Below are positions 14,327-24,800 of a DNA stretch of 64,000 nt, piece after piece (the first letter of the stretch is position 1; each line of letters starts with the position of its first letter). Under the pieces are notes generated by a model. That model did not search any database. It was not told where the DNA came from and worked only from the letters and a program-made list of their open reading frames with translations. The position numbers and the translations under genes are program-made. The DNA is from Candidatus Gastranaerophilales bacterium (GTDB taxonomy: Bacteria > Cyanobacteriota > Vampirovibrionia > Gastranaerophilales > Gastranaerophilaceae): positions 124,001 through 188,000 of the forward strand of contig CALVEV010000014.1 in NCBI GenBank assembly GCA_944326685.1, written 5' to 3'.

Positions 14327-16505
14327 TGAATTTATCTTCTCCAATTCTTTGTTTGATATCATTAATTCTTATAAATATTTTCTTTTTATTTTCGTCGTTA
14401 AATTTATCCTTAACTAAATCTAACACAGAATAATATTCGTTTAAAGCTTCTTTAATTTGATTATTATTACTGTAATAATCTCCCAAATGTAATCCTGAAT
14501 TAGCCATTGCAAAGATGTCATTTATTTTTATTGCTGCAATTTTTGCTGTTTTTAAGTACTTATAAGCATTATCTGGTTCTGTATTTATAATTAATTTTGC
14601 AATGTTTGTCGCCGTATAGTAAATTCCATAATCATTTTTATTGATTGTGTCGTATTCATATGCTTTTTGAAAATAAGTTTTAGCTTTGTTTGTGTTGTTT
14701 AAATCTAAGTAAAAATCTCCGAGATTAGAGTATGATAGAGATTTGTATTTGTTATTATCTTCTGAAATATTGATACATTTGTTATAAAAGTTTACAGCAA
14801 TATCTAAATGATTACTTTCATCTGCTAGGATTGCAAATTTAAAATATAATTCAGATAAATTGATTTTATTGTTAACATTTTCTGCTATTAATATAGCTTT
14901 GTTGTATAGTTCATATGCTTTATCTTTTTCAGATAATGATATATATATGTTGCCTAGAATTGTGTAACATTCAATTGTTATATCATTATTTGAGGATTCT
15001 GTAATAATCTCATGTAATAAGTTTATTGCTTCTTTTGTTTTGTATGTTTGGTAGTATATTTTAGCTATTGATAGTTTAATTTCTATTATTTGTTCATTAT
15101 CTTCATGTTCCTTATAATAATTTTTTAGGTTATTAAGATAATATAGTGCATATTTGCAGTTTCCAATTTTTTCATATATTTCTGCAAGTTGAGTTTGAAT
15201 TAATAGTTTATTTGTATTTTCTCTATTAAGAAGTTCTATATAATATTTTAAAGCTTCTTGATAATTAAAATTCTGGTATTCTTTCGTTGCCATTTCATAT
15301 AATTGGTCGTTAGAAAGATCTTTTATATCTTTATTGTCATTATTTTGTATATTTGTAGATTTATCAATAGGATTGATAATATTAGAATGATAATCAATTT
15401 CTTGTCTCATTGTTTTTCTAGAAATCATGATTAATCTTTCACTAGGTTTTAGTGGAAGTTGATCATTATAAAATCTTATTAGTGTTTTATGTAATTTGTT
15501 TTTTTCTTCAGTGGTAAGTTCTAATTGCATTGCTGTTCTAAAATAATTATTAATAATAAGCATATTATCAATAATTTTTATAAACTTTTTATTTTCTAAA
15601 TTATTAATAGCTTTAGCATCAAAGCATTCAAAATAATCAATAACTTGAGAATTAATAGGATGTCGTATTATTGATAATAATGATAATAATTTAAATTCAT
15701 TAGAGGGTAGCATGCTAATAAAAGCTTTTGCTAAAAATTTATCAAACGACATTCCTGAATTTGTATAAGCAACTAAAAAATTACTTATTGATAATTCTTT
15801 TAAATTTAGTATTTGTGATGTTATTTCTGTATAGAAATAATATCCTCTTGTAATTTTGTATAGCTCATCGATAATTCTTGTTGTTCCTTTGATATTTTTA
15901 TCTTGTAAAAATTTTTCAAAAATTATTCTAGAAAAGGCTTTTAGTATAACTTTGGTACATGTTATTTCTTGTGGAATAGTTGATGTATCAAATGTTTTCG
16001 AAGATATTATAATTTTAATTTTGTCATCACTTGTAATTGTCCATATAAAATTTAGTATTTCATTTAAATTGTTTTCTTCTGCAAGATCTATTTCTAATAT
16101 TGTAATCATAATATTAGTTTTTATTTCTGAGAAACATCCAATAATTCTATCTTGAAAAGATTTTATGTGTCGGTATTTGTATGCAATTTCTGCATTTTCT
16201 GGGTTTGATATAAATTGAGCCCATAAGTTCAACATAAAATCATCTAATGTAATAGCTGGAGAACAGTTTATAATAAATGCTTGAACAGTTTTGTCAAGAT
16301 AGCATAAAAGATGCTTTATTATTTGTGTTTTTCCAGTTCCTAAAAAACCATTTACTAAAAGAATATTTTCTTGTTTTTGACAAAATCCATAGACTTTACT
16401 AAGTGTTGTTTCTTGGTTTTCTAATACAAACTTATCTATATCTCTTGATTGAAGAGATTGAAAATCATTGTAATTTGAACTAATTGATAGAAAATTCTTA
16501 GACAT
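14301..16505 (-). CDS. P-loop NTPase with TPR C-terminal half (STAND-like)
   Basis: A 734-residue protein. The Walker A loop GFLGTGKT is at 53-60, a hydrophobic Walker B-like strand (MITILEID) is near 150, and a winged-helix-like region follows at about 260-340. TPR repeats run from about 395 to 715 (for example ECYTILGNIYISLSEKDKAY). This nucleotide-switch plus repeat sensor architecture is that of STAND regulators, which oligomerise on ligand binding. No effector domain is visible at either end. It is upstream of and overlaps rsmG. The STAND label is inferred from architecture. Confidence 0.78.
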   Translation of the reverse strand: MSKNFLSISSNYNDFQSLQSRDIDKFVLENQETTLSKVYGFCQKQENILLVNGFLGTGKTQIIKHLLCYLDKTVQAFIINCSPAITLDDFMLNLWAQFISNPENAEIAYKYRHIKSFQDRIIGCFSEIKTNIMITILEIDLAEENNLNEILNFIWTITSDDKIKIIISSKTFDTSTIPQEITCTKVILKAFSRIIFEKFLQDKNIKGTTRIIDELYKITRGYYFYTEITSQILNLKELSISNFLVAYTNSGMSFDKFLAKAFISMLPSNEFKLLSLLSIIRHPINSQVIDYFECFDAKAINNLENKKFIKIIDNMLIINNYFRTAMQLELTTEEKNKLHKTLIRFYNDQLPLKPSERLIMISRKTMRQEIDYHSNIINPIDKSTNIQNNDNKDIKDLSNDQLYEMATKEYQNFNYQEALKYYIELLNRENTNKLLIQTQLAEIYEKIGNCKYALYYLNNLKNYYKEHEDNEQIIEIKLSIAKIYYQTYKTKEAINLLHEIITESSNNDITIECYTILGNIYISLSEKDKAYELYNKAILIAENVNNKINLSELYFKFAILADESNHLDIAVNFYNKCINISEDNNKYKSLSYSNLGDFYLDLNNTNKAKTYFQKAYEYDTINKNDYGIYYTATNIAKLIINTEPDNAYKYLKTAKIAAIKINDIFAMANSGLHLGDYYSNNNQIKEALNEYYSVLDLVKDKFNDENKKKIFIRINDIKQRIGEDKFNELYPNRN

Positions 16506-16614
16506 ATAAATTTTATATTAGAATATTTTGTTACTTTTTGCAAATAATATATGTGTTGTTTGCAATATCTATATTTTAATAGTAAAATAATTAAAAAGTG
16601 GGAGATAGGTATAG

Positions 16615-16719
16615 ATGGAATTTTTTAGACGTCATCAAAAAGCTATAGTATTAATCATTGCGATTACATTTATTGCTTGGACTTTTGGTTTGATGTTATT
16701 ACCTTTATTGGCTAGATAA
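16615..16719 (+). CDS. 34-residue single-pass membrane microprotein
   Basis: ATG at 16615 with GGGAGATAGG upstream, stop at 16717-16719, then only 1 bp before the M23 peptidase ATG. The product (MEFFRRHQKAIVLIIAITFI, then AWTFGLMLLPLLAR) has a short basic N-terminus and one transmembrane helix. It resembles the N-terminal anchor of SurA/PpiD-type periplasmic chaperones, but nothing follows it. It is probably coupled to the downstream envelope operon. Confidence 0.7.
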   Translation: MEFFRRHQKAIVLIIAITFIAWTFGLMLLPLLAR

Positions 16720-16720
16720 G

Positions 16721-17851
16721 ATGAGATTAAATACGCGTAAAGTTTTTATATTAATACTAGTATTATTAGGCTTGCACAGTTATTCTTTTGCAAGTAATTC
16801 TAATTATGCAAAAGTTCAAAGTTTGAAGAAACAACAGGCTCAAGCCCATGCGAAAGCTAAACATTTTCGTATCTTGGAAAATTTAGAAACTAATAAGCTA
16901 TATAAAAATCAGAAAAAGTTAGCATCAACACAACAGTCATTGAATAATTCAAAAGTTGCATATGCTCAAAAACAAGACGAACTTGCTAATCTGGAAAGTC
17001 GTTTGAGGATTGCGAATCAAGAGTTTATTAATTTAGATAATGATTTGAAAGATAGAATTAGACAAATTTTTAAATCTCAAAGAACTGGATTTTTTCAGTT
17101 GTTATTGACAGCTACTGATATAAATATGTTTTTTGATAGATTGCATTTTGAAAGTATTGTTGTTAAAGAAGATTATAAAAGATTACAAAGGGCTAGAGAA
17201 AAAGCTGCTGAAATTTTAGTATTAAGAACAAGAATAGAACAACAAAAGAGAAGTCTAGCTCAAACGATTAATGATATTAATAGTCAACAAAAAATTATCA
17301 AATCAAATATTGCACAGAATCAGGAAATGATTCATAAGTTAAAAACAAATAGAAATTATTATGAACGTGCAGAAAGAGATTTAGCAAGACAATCTGCAAG
17401 TATCCAAGCAATGATTTCTAATATAAAACCAAGTTCAGGTTCTCAAGTAGCAGTTACAGCTGGTTTTATAAAACCGATATCAGGACCAATAACCTCTCCT
17501 TTTGGCTATCGTATCCATCCAATTTTTAAATCTCGAATATTCCATTCGGGTATAGATATTGGTGGTCCAAATGGTGGTTCTATTAAAGCATCAAATGATG
17601 GTAGAGTTATTTTTGCGGGTTGGTATGGCGGTTATGGACAAGTTGTAATTTTAGACCATGGTGTAGTTCGAGGTCAAGCAATAACAACTTTATATGCTCA
17701 TATGAGTTCGATAAGTGTTTCAAAGGGACAAGTTGTAAAACGAGGGCAACAAGTAGGTAGAGAAGGTTCTACTGGATATAGTACTGGACCACATTGCCAT
17801 TTTGAGGTTCGTGTGAATGGTCAACCTAGAAATCCATTAAATTATATATAG
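16721..17851 (+). CDS. Murein hydrolase activator / M23 metallopeptidase (EnvC-like)
   Basis: A 376-residue secreted protein: signal peptide (about 1-24), long coiled coil (about 28-235), then a LytM/M23 domain. The zinc and catalytic residues are intact: His275 and Asp279 in HSGID, His327, and His358/His360 in HCHFEVR. The coiled coil plus LytM layout is that of EnvC/NlpD, whose LytM domains are usually degenerate, but here the site is complete, so it may cut peptidoglycan itself. It sits in an envelope operon before the OstA-like gene. Confidence 0.92.
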   Translation: MRLNTRKVFILILVLLGLHSYSFASNSNYAKVQSLKKQQAQAHAKAKHFRILENLETNKLYKNQKKLASTQQSLNNSKVAYAQKQDELANLESRLRIANQEFINLDNDLKDRIRQIFKSQRTGFFQLLLTATDINMFFDRLHFESIVVKEDYKRLQRAREKAAEILVLRTRIEQQKRSLAQTINDINSQQKIIKSNIAQNQEMIHKLKTNRNYYERAERDLARQSASIQAMISNIKPSSGSQVAVTAGFIKPISGPITSPFGYRIHPIFKSRIFHSGIDIGGPNGGSIKASNDGRVIFAGWYGGYGQVVILDHGVVRGQAITTLYAHMSSISVSKGQVVKRGQQVGREGSTGYSTGPHCHFEVRVNGQPRNPLNYI

Positions 17852-19999
17852 GTGAAGAAATTGAGTTATAAAATCAAATTATTAATAATCTTATTGTTTA
17901 TATTTATTTTCTCCAATGCAACTGTTTTTGCTTTTAGTGATGGTTCTTCTGAATTTTTTGGAGATTCTTTTTTTGGAGCTCCTGCTTTGAATGAGAATAT
18001 TGAAAATAATGAAAAAGCTAATTATGAAGAACAAGAAAAAATAAGAAATAATAATCCTAATAAATCAATTCCACCTGTTAAATTAATACGTTTAAAGTTA
18101 AAAGCATATGGATGTAAAAGGCAGCAAGCTAAAGAATTAAAAGAGTCAGAGAATGATGATAATACTATTGAATCAATTGCTGATGAAGAAGAATTTTATG
18201 AAAATGAAGATATAAAATCTGCAAAGAAAAAAAGAGAAAAGAATAAAGAAGAAAAAGAACAAACTCAAATAACTATTGATTGTAAACATATGGATTATAT
18301 AACTGAAACTGGTCTTATGACTGCTACAGGCGATGTTTTAGTTACATTTCCTCATCAAGGAACAACCTTAACAGCTGATATTTTAACTTTTGATAAGGCT
18401 TCTAATAAAATGCATGCTGACGGTAATGTTGTCATTACTAAAGGAGAACAAAAAACTTATGGTGAATCTATTGATATTGATTTAAATGAAGAAAGTATTT
18501 TTATAGAAAAGCCATTGACTCAAAATCCAGAAATTAAAATTGTTGCACAAGAAGGTTATGTTCAAAGAAATGTAATAACTCAAGTTAATGGTCGAATAGA
18601 TGTTGAACACAGTTCTCCTTTAATGATGAGAACTAGTGGTGGGCCTGATGCTAGATTATATATGCGAACGATGAAAGTTCCAGAAGAAGAGCAAAGGTAT
18701 ATAACTGATGGAAAATCTAAAATTTTTAAAATCAAGGCAAATGAGATAATTATTAATTCCGAAAATAATTTAGATATTCTACAATTAAAAAAAGCTGTGA
18801 TTACAAGTGGTGGTAAGACAGTACTAAAAATTCCTAGATTAAAAATTTATACTAATAAAGGTCATGATTTTGTAGAGGGAAATTATCCAGAACTAGGTTC
18901 AAGAAGATATTTAGGTATGTATATTGGGCCTGGATTTGTGTTTCAATTACCAAAAGGTTGTTTATTAAAATTAATTCCGGCTTTAACTTATAAGGGTAAA
19001 ATTGGTGTTGGTGGTGTCGCTCGTTTTTGGAGTGCAACAAATGAAACACAAGTAGCTTATGGAACTTCAAAAAGCAAAATTGTTGTTCGAGGTGAACAAA
19101 GGCTTGATGATAACTTAAAAATAGTTTATTCATCATATGATTACATAGAAGATTGGTTATTAGGACGTAGAATGCCTAAATATGGTGCTGATATTATATA
19201 TAGGAAAAGGTATATAGGTAATCCTATATCTAAAAAATATCAAACTACATATGAACATGGTGTGACAGCAGGTTATTTCCAAGACATGTATGAAGATAAG
19301 TATTTTGATAAATTAGCAGGAGGAAATATTGGTACTACAAGATTTAGATATATGGCAAGGTTAACTCAGCCATTTTTTAGCTATCAGAATGATGAAAAAC
19401 AATTTTATACAAATTTAGGTATTAGATTTGAGGGTTCAGCAGGTATTTATGGTACAGGTGATACTCAAATGATTGGTAGAGTAGGTCCTAATTGGCATAT
19501 ACAATATCGTCGTTGGATGCAAGATATTGGTTATTTGCAATCTGCATATGATGATAATACACCAATGCCTGTTTTTGATGCATATAGATATGGGAGGTCA
19601 ATGGTTTATTTGAGAGAATATTTAAGGGTTTGTCCGTATTTAGTTTTGGGGTGGCAAGGATCTGTTACATTGACTGATGATACATATAATGATAAGCTGT
19701 TTCAAGAATGTTCATTTTATGCAAGTTTAGGACCACAGGATGTTAAGTTAAATTTTGGGTTTGATTTTGTCAGACAAAATGCATTTATTAATATGGTATT
19801 AGCGGTTGATCCAAAAGGAACTACAGTTGATTATGATAAAATGGTAATAAAAAATCCTGAGAATTTCAATAAATTAAGAAAACAAAATGAAGAATTGTAT
19901 AAAGCTGCAAATGAATTACCAAAGAAAAAAGATTCTGCTAATGGTATATTAACTAAAGCTGTAGTAGAAGAGATAAAGGAAAACATCGATGACATCTAA
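17852..19999 (+). CDS. OstA/LptD-like LPS-assembly protein
   Basis: A 715-residue secreted protein starting with GTG directly after the preceding stop. Signal peptide about 1-27, acidic low-complexity linker (about 40-130), OstA/LptA-type beta-jellyroll at about 135-230 (MTATGDVLVTFPHQGTTLTA, then MHADGNVVITKGEQKTYGES), then a long Tyr/Gly-rich part with strand-like segments. This matches LptD logic, a periplasmic jellyroll plus outer-membrane barrel that inserts LPS, but the C-terminus is not clearly a canonical LptD barrel. The acidic linker and the Lys/Glu-rich last 60 residues are unusual. Confidence 0.8.
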   Translation: MKKLSYKIKLLIILLFIFIFSNATVFAFSDGSSEFFGDSFFGAPALNENIENNEKANYEEQEKIRNNNPNKSIPPVKLIRLKLKAYGCKRQQAKELKESENDDNTIESIADEEEFYENEDIKSAKKKREKNKEEKEQTQITIDCKHMDYITETGLMTATGDVLVTFPHQGTTLTADILTFDKASNKMHADGNVVITKGEQKTYGESIDIDLNEESIFIEKPLTQNPEIKIVAQEGYVQRNVITQVNGRIDVEHSSPLMMRTSGGPDARLYMRTMKVPEEEQRYITDGKSKIFKIKANEIIINSENNLDILQLKKAVITSGGKTVLKIPRLKIYTNKGHDFVEGNYPELGSRRYLGMYIGPGFVFQLPKGCLLKLIPALTYKGKIGVGGVARFWSATNETQVAYGTSKSKIVVRGEQRLDDNLKIVYSSYDYIEDWLLGRRMPKYGADIIYRKRYIGNPISKKYQTTYEHGVTAGYFQDMYEDKYFDKLAGGNIGTTRFRYMARLTQPFFSYQNDEKQFYTNLGIRFEGSAGIYGTGDTQMIGRVGPNWHIQYRRWMQDIGYLQSAYDDNTPMPVFDAYRYGRSMVYLREYLRVCPYLVLGWQGSVTLTDDTYNDKLFQECSFYASLGPQDVKLNFGFDFVRQNAFINMVLAVDPKGTTVDYDKMVIKNPENFNKLRKQNEELYKAANELPKKKDSANGILTKAVVEEIKENIDDI

Positions 20000-20621
20000 T
20001 ATTAATGTAGAAGAATTAACACAACAGATTATTAAAATTGGAAAAGTAATGGGTGAAAAGGATTATACTCCAGGTTACTCAGGTAATATATCTGCAAGAG
20101 TTGGTGATAAAATTCTTATTACTGTTGCAGGTTCTGCTAATGCCCATTTAAAAGAATCAGACTTTGTATTAATGGATTTTAATGGAAATTCCTTAACGCC
20201 AAATAAGCGTCCTTCTAGTGAGAAAAAATTACATATTGAATATTATAAAATTCGAGATGATATTAATTTTATAATTCATGTTCACTCTCCATATTTGAGT
20301 ACGTTTGCTTCGGCTGGTAAAGATTTATTAGCACCTGTTATGGCTGAAAATATATATTATTTCAAAGGTATTCCTTTAGCTGAATATGGTTTACCATCTT
20401 CTCAAGATTTAGTCGTTAATACTGCTAAATATTTTAAAGATTATGATTGTGTATTAATGGCAAATCATGGTGTTATTATAGGAAGTCGTTCTTTAAAGGA
20501 TGCTTATTTGAAACTTGAATTAGCAGAACAATATGCTCAAGTCGTTTTAAATACATATATTTTAGGAGGTCCTAAGACTTTATCAGCTAAGCAAGCACAG
20601 GATATTCTTGATTTAAGATAA
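19989..20621 (+). CDS. Class II aldolase/adducin family enzyme (FucA-like)
   Basis: A 210-residue cytosolic enzyme. Zinc ligands His97, His99 and His160 and the catalytic Glu78 (SSEKK) are present; they sit at a constant offset of 5 from Glu73, His92, His94 and His155 of E. coli L-fuculose-1-phosphate aldolase. Family members split or epimerise phosphorylated ketoses (fuculose-P, ribulose-P, rhamnulose-P) or dehydrate methylthioribulose-P; the substrate is open. It overlaps the OstA-like gene by 11 bp, so it is part of the envelope operon. Confidence 0.9.
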   Translation: MTSNINVEELTQQIIKIGKVMGEKDYTPGYSGNISARVGDKILITVAGSANAHLKESDFVLMDFNGNSLTPNKRPSSEKKLHIEYYKIRDDINFIIHVHSPYLSTFASAGKDLLAPVMAENIYYFKGIPLAEYGLPSSQDLVVNTAKYFKDYDCVLMANHGVIIGSRSLKDAYLKLELAEQYAQVVLNTYILGGPKTLSAKQAQDILDLR

Positions 20622-20683
20622 ATGGCTTTGTAAATTTTTTATAATTATTGGTATAATTTCAAAAAAGGTGATATTAATTAAAT

Positions 20684-21832
20684 ATGATATCACCTTTTAT
20701 TAATGTATCAATAAATTTTAGAGGATATTCTGATAAAAAAATGAATAGTTTATCTGATTTATCACCTAATAAATCAGTATTAGTTCATATGAGTGATTAT
20801 CTTCCAGTAAATGGTATAATCTTATCAACAAAAAATGCAAGTATTGATAAAAAAGGATTAAGAAAAGTCCGAAATACAGTTCATTTTGCCGTTAATCAAA
20901 CAGTCCCTCCAAATAATATTGGTTTATCTTGGAATTCAAAACCTGTTGGTATAATTGCTCCTTTAGATGGTGTGTTGTTAAATAATCCTAAAAAAAATAT
21001 TATAGGTGGTCAGCCACAAGATTTTTATATTAAAGACAGAGTAAAATTACCTGAGGGAACAGTAATTGTAAGATATTCAAAAAAAGTTCCTAGTGGAAAA
21101 TTGAAAGTTATTAACCCTAGGAATATTGATAGTTTGAGAAAAACAAAAGGATTAACAGTTATTGAGACTTCTGATAATGTAAGAAATGTAACAAATAATT
21201 ATATTGAGAAAATGGGTTATACAAGGTTAGATAAATTGTATGCTAAAGAGGCATCTCTTCCTAAAGAATATGTAGATATTGATATTGAAAAGCGTAATTC
21301 TGATGAGAACTATAAACAGTACCTATTAAACTCAAAGAACATAAATAAAATTATTACAGCTGATATGAATCTAAAACAATCTTGGCAAAATATGGCAAAT
21401 GTTGTTGGATTTAAAGTTTATAAAAATCATCAAACATCACCATATGGAAAATCTGAATTCTTAATTGATAGTGTAAATTTATTAGCTAAATATAATAATT
21501 CATGGGAAGATAAAATTTCAACATTTAATGTTTTTACTCAAAAAGATGATGTTGTTAGAATAAATTATAAAAAAGATTTTTTAGATGTGATCGATTCTAT
21601 TCGTGGCAATTTACAGCCAAATGAAGAATTGAGTTATGATATTGAAAAATTTAAGGATAATATAATAACTTCTCAGACTCCTCAAGAAGCTCTTGATAAA
21701 TTGGCTCAAGAGCAACAAATTAAACCAATGGGAGAAGATATTGGAAAAATAAGAAAAAATACCCCAGCAAATAAATTTTATGATACTATTAGTTCTTTGT
21801 TAGATTTTTTTAATATGGCAAATTCTCAATAA
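20684..21832 (+). CDS. Unknown 382-residue protein
   Basis: I do not recognise this protein. It lacks a signal peptide and membrane segments. The N-terminus MISPFINVSINFRGY is followed by a beta-rich part with many Val/Pro/Gly residues (about 30-170) and then a helical, Lys/Asn-rich second half. TATAAT upstream and AAGGTG about 11 nt before the ATG support expression. It overlaps the convergent AsmA-like gene by 23 bp. Codon use matches neighbours. Confidence 0.75.
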   Translation: MISPFINVSINFRGYSDKKMNSLSDLSPNKSVLVHMSDYLPVNGIILSTKNASIDKKGLRKVRNTVHFAVNQTVPPNNIGLSWNSKPVGIIAPLDGVLLNNPKKNIIGGQPQDFYIKDRVKLPEGTVIVRYSKKVPSGKLKVINPRNIDSLRKTKGLTVIETSDNVRNVTNNYIEKMGYTRLDKLYAKEASLPKEYVDIDIEKRNSDENYKQYLLNSKNINKIITADMNLKQSWQNMANVVGFKVYKNHQTSPYGKSEFLIDSVNLLAKYNNSWEDKISTFNVFTQKDDVVRINYKKDFLDVIDSIRGNLQPNEELSYDIEKFKDNIITSQTPQEALDKLAQEQQIKPMGEDIGKIRKNTPANKFYDTISSLLDFFNMANSQ

Positions 21833-24800
21833 AACTAGGAATTCCAACATTAGATTGAGGTACTTCTTTTGTTCTATATTCTTTTTCTGATTCAGAAATC
21901 CACATAAATGATCTAACTGATGATTTACTTTCAATAGGCCCCGATATTATAGCTTTAAATTCTTTAGTATTCCTTTGAGGTAACTCTGGAATATTTTCTA
22001 CTCCATATTGTAATATTCTATATTCTTCATCATTTTCACCTTGCAAAGCAAGTCTAAACTTATCCATTGTAAAAGTTCCAAAAGCTCCAAGTGATGATAC
22101 TAAACTATTAGATAATCGTCCTAAAACTGTTATATTAGCAATGTTTGACATTAATCCATAATGACCTGTAATATACATACTCATATTAGGTCCCGCCATT
22201 TTAATTGATTTGATTGAAATGCTGTCATTGTTAATAGATAAAATTCCATTTAAATATTTAAATAATCCAGTATCTTTTGCTGAAATAGCTCTTGATACAA
22301 CAGCTAGAGATGTTTTAGCCATACTGTCTGCAATAATATTTTGAGCATATAATAGATGTTCTATTTTTCCTAATGTACTCATTTCTCCATCTTTTATAAT
22401 AAATTTAATATCTCCATTTTTAATTAATTTTGAACTAGTAGAACTGTTTAAATTCATATCAAAATCAAGTTTGCCAGCAATAGTTTCTTTTAAGTTTGTC
22501 ATTGATTTCATTACTGGGCCAACACTAATTCCTCGACCTTGAATAAATGCATTGTAGATTCCATGCACTAAGTCAATATCAGAATTTCCAACTATTTTAC
22601 CATTATATAAGTTTCCAGTTAGTGTTGTTATGTTAACTTTATTATTTTTTAATTTAAAAGATGAATTCATATCTGTTAATATTAAATTATCAACAGTAGA
22701 TGGAATTATTACTTTTTCTGAAAACATTGTTCCGCTATCAATTGTCAAATTAAGGCTCTGATTTTTGGTCATCAAAGATGCTAACAGTAAATTTTCTAAA
22801 TTAAGTTCCTTTGATTTTATATTTATTGTTTTTATTTTTAGATTTTGTGTGAGATTAGTATCGGCATTACCAACAAAGCTAAATAAGCTATCAAAGATTT
22901 TAACATTAGTACAGTCAAAATTGATTATATTTTTAGTAATACCAATATTAACATTTTTCGCTGTGAAACATCCATATTTATCAGAAATAATTGGAAATTT
23001 TATGTTACCAATTATTTCTGGTTTATTTATTTGTCCATTTATAACTAAGTTACCATTGATTTTGGCTAAATAGTGTTCAATATTAATAGGACAAGTTTTT
23101 AAGAAATTAATTTTTATATTTCTGAATTCTGGATTGAAAATATTCGTTATTCCTCCAGTTAATAAACAATATTTATTAGTTGAAGTTAAGTTTTTTTTCA
23201 AATTTTGTGAAAAATTTCCATTGTATGAATTTATACTACCATCAATAATTTTTAATTCATTTTTATCAATTTTGGCTGTTAAATTCATAATAACAGGAAT
23301 TGCAAATGCAATTTTAGATGTTGTTTTTTGCTGTAGAACTTGCATATTAATATTTTGTATTGCTTTATCACCATTAAGTTCTATAAACATAGGGTAGATA
23401 TTATCTAAATCTTGAATATTAAATAGTCCCTTAGGATTAATAAATCCATTACCATTAAATGAGAATGTAAGTTTGTCATTATTATAGTTTAAAATTTTCC
23501 CTAATAAGGTAATTTTTGTTTTATCAGATAATAAATTGAAAGATTCAATATTTATGTCAAAGTCATTGATACTAGCTTTTAGACTAGGAATGGTAATTGT
23601 TTTTATATTTGGGATACTCATTATAATGTGCGAGATACTTATATTCCCACTATTTTTATTTTGAGATTTATAACATATTTGATTTACTCTAAAACGATTC
23701 TTTAAATATTTCCCATCAAGATAAGATAGATTTACTTCTAATTTTGGTACAATGTTTTTGTAAGAGCCAGAAATATTTGCCCAAATAGAAATGATTCCGC
23801 TATTAATATTAATATTTTTATAATTAATTTTATTAAGTTTAAATTTATCAACTATCAAATTAATATTTAACTTATTTGAAATGATATCTCCAGTAATAAT
23901 AACAGGTGCACTATTAACAAGTGCTTTAGCTGATTTTATTAGTATATGATTGTCAGAAAAATCAATGTCTGCATTGAAATTTTTTACTGTTCCTGCATCT
24001 GTAGCTATGTTTGCATTACTGATCTTAAATATACCATTTGATTTTATTTTCTTTAAAGAACCTTTTAAGGTAAAGTCTGCAAATAATGTACCATCAATGT
24101 CTCTAATCTGATTGATATTTGATATGTCTGAAAATAATCGAGCAAAATACAATAAGTCTTTTAAATCAATTTCATTAGATTTTACTCCAATATTAAAAGT
24201 TGGATTCTCACTATTAGTAAAGTATCCATTTACAGAAATTCTATCATTTGGGTTTGTGTATAATACAGAAGATATTGTTGTTTTATTCCCTAACATTGTA
24301 AAATTGGCATAGCTATATGGAAGTTTTTTCCCATTTAAAACAAATGTTAGTTTATCAATACTTAGTGTTCCATCTATATTATAAATATTATTTTTTCGTT
24401 CAATTTTTAAATTTGAAACGATACTAGCTGTAGCTTGACGATTTTTTACTTGTTCAATAAAATCAATCATATCAATTTTGTTATTGTTTATATTGTCTCC
24501 TTTATATGCTAAGCTCAAATCATAATTTATGTGATTAGTATTATTAATTAATAATTTCCCTGTTGTAGCTAACTTAAATTTTTTGTTAAGTTCAACATCA
24601 GATATAACTAATTCAGAACCAACAAAAGAATATTTTTCATCAAGTGGAGTTATAATTTCAAAGTTATATTTTTTAATTCGTAATTTATCAATTAGGCTAT
24701 TTGAATTTGGTGTTTTTATATATTTAAATACAATAAAGTTATTATTTTTATCGATTGCTAAATCTGTTTGCAGATTATCTATTCTAATTTCTTTAACCTT

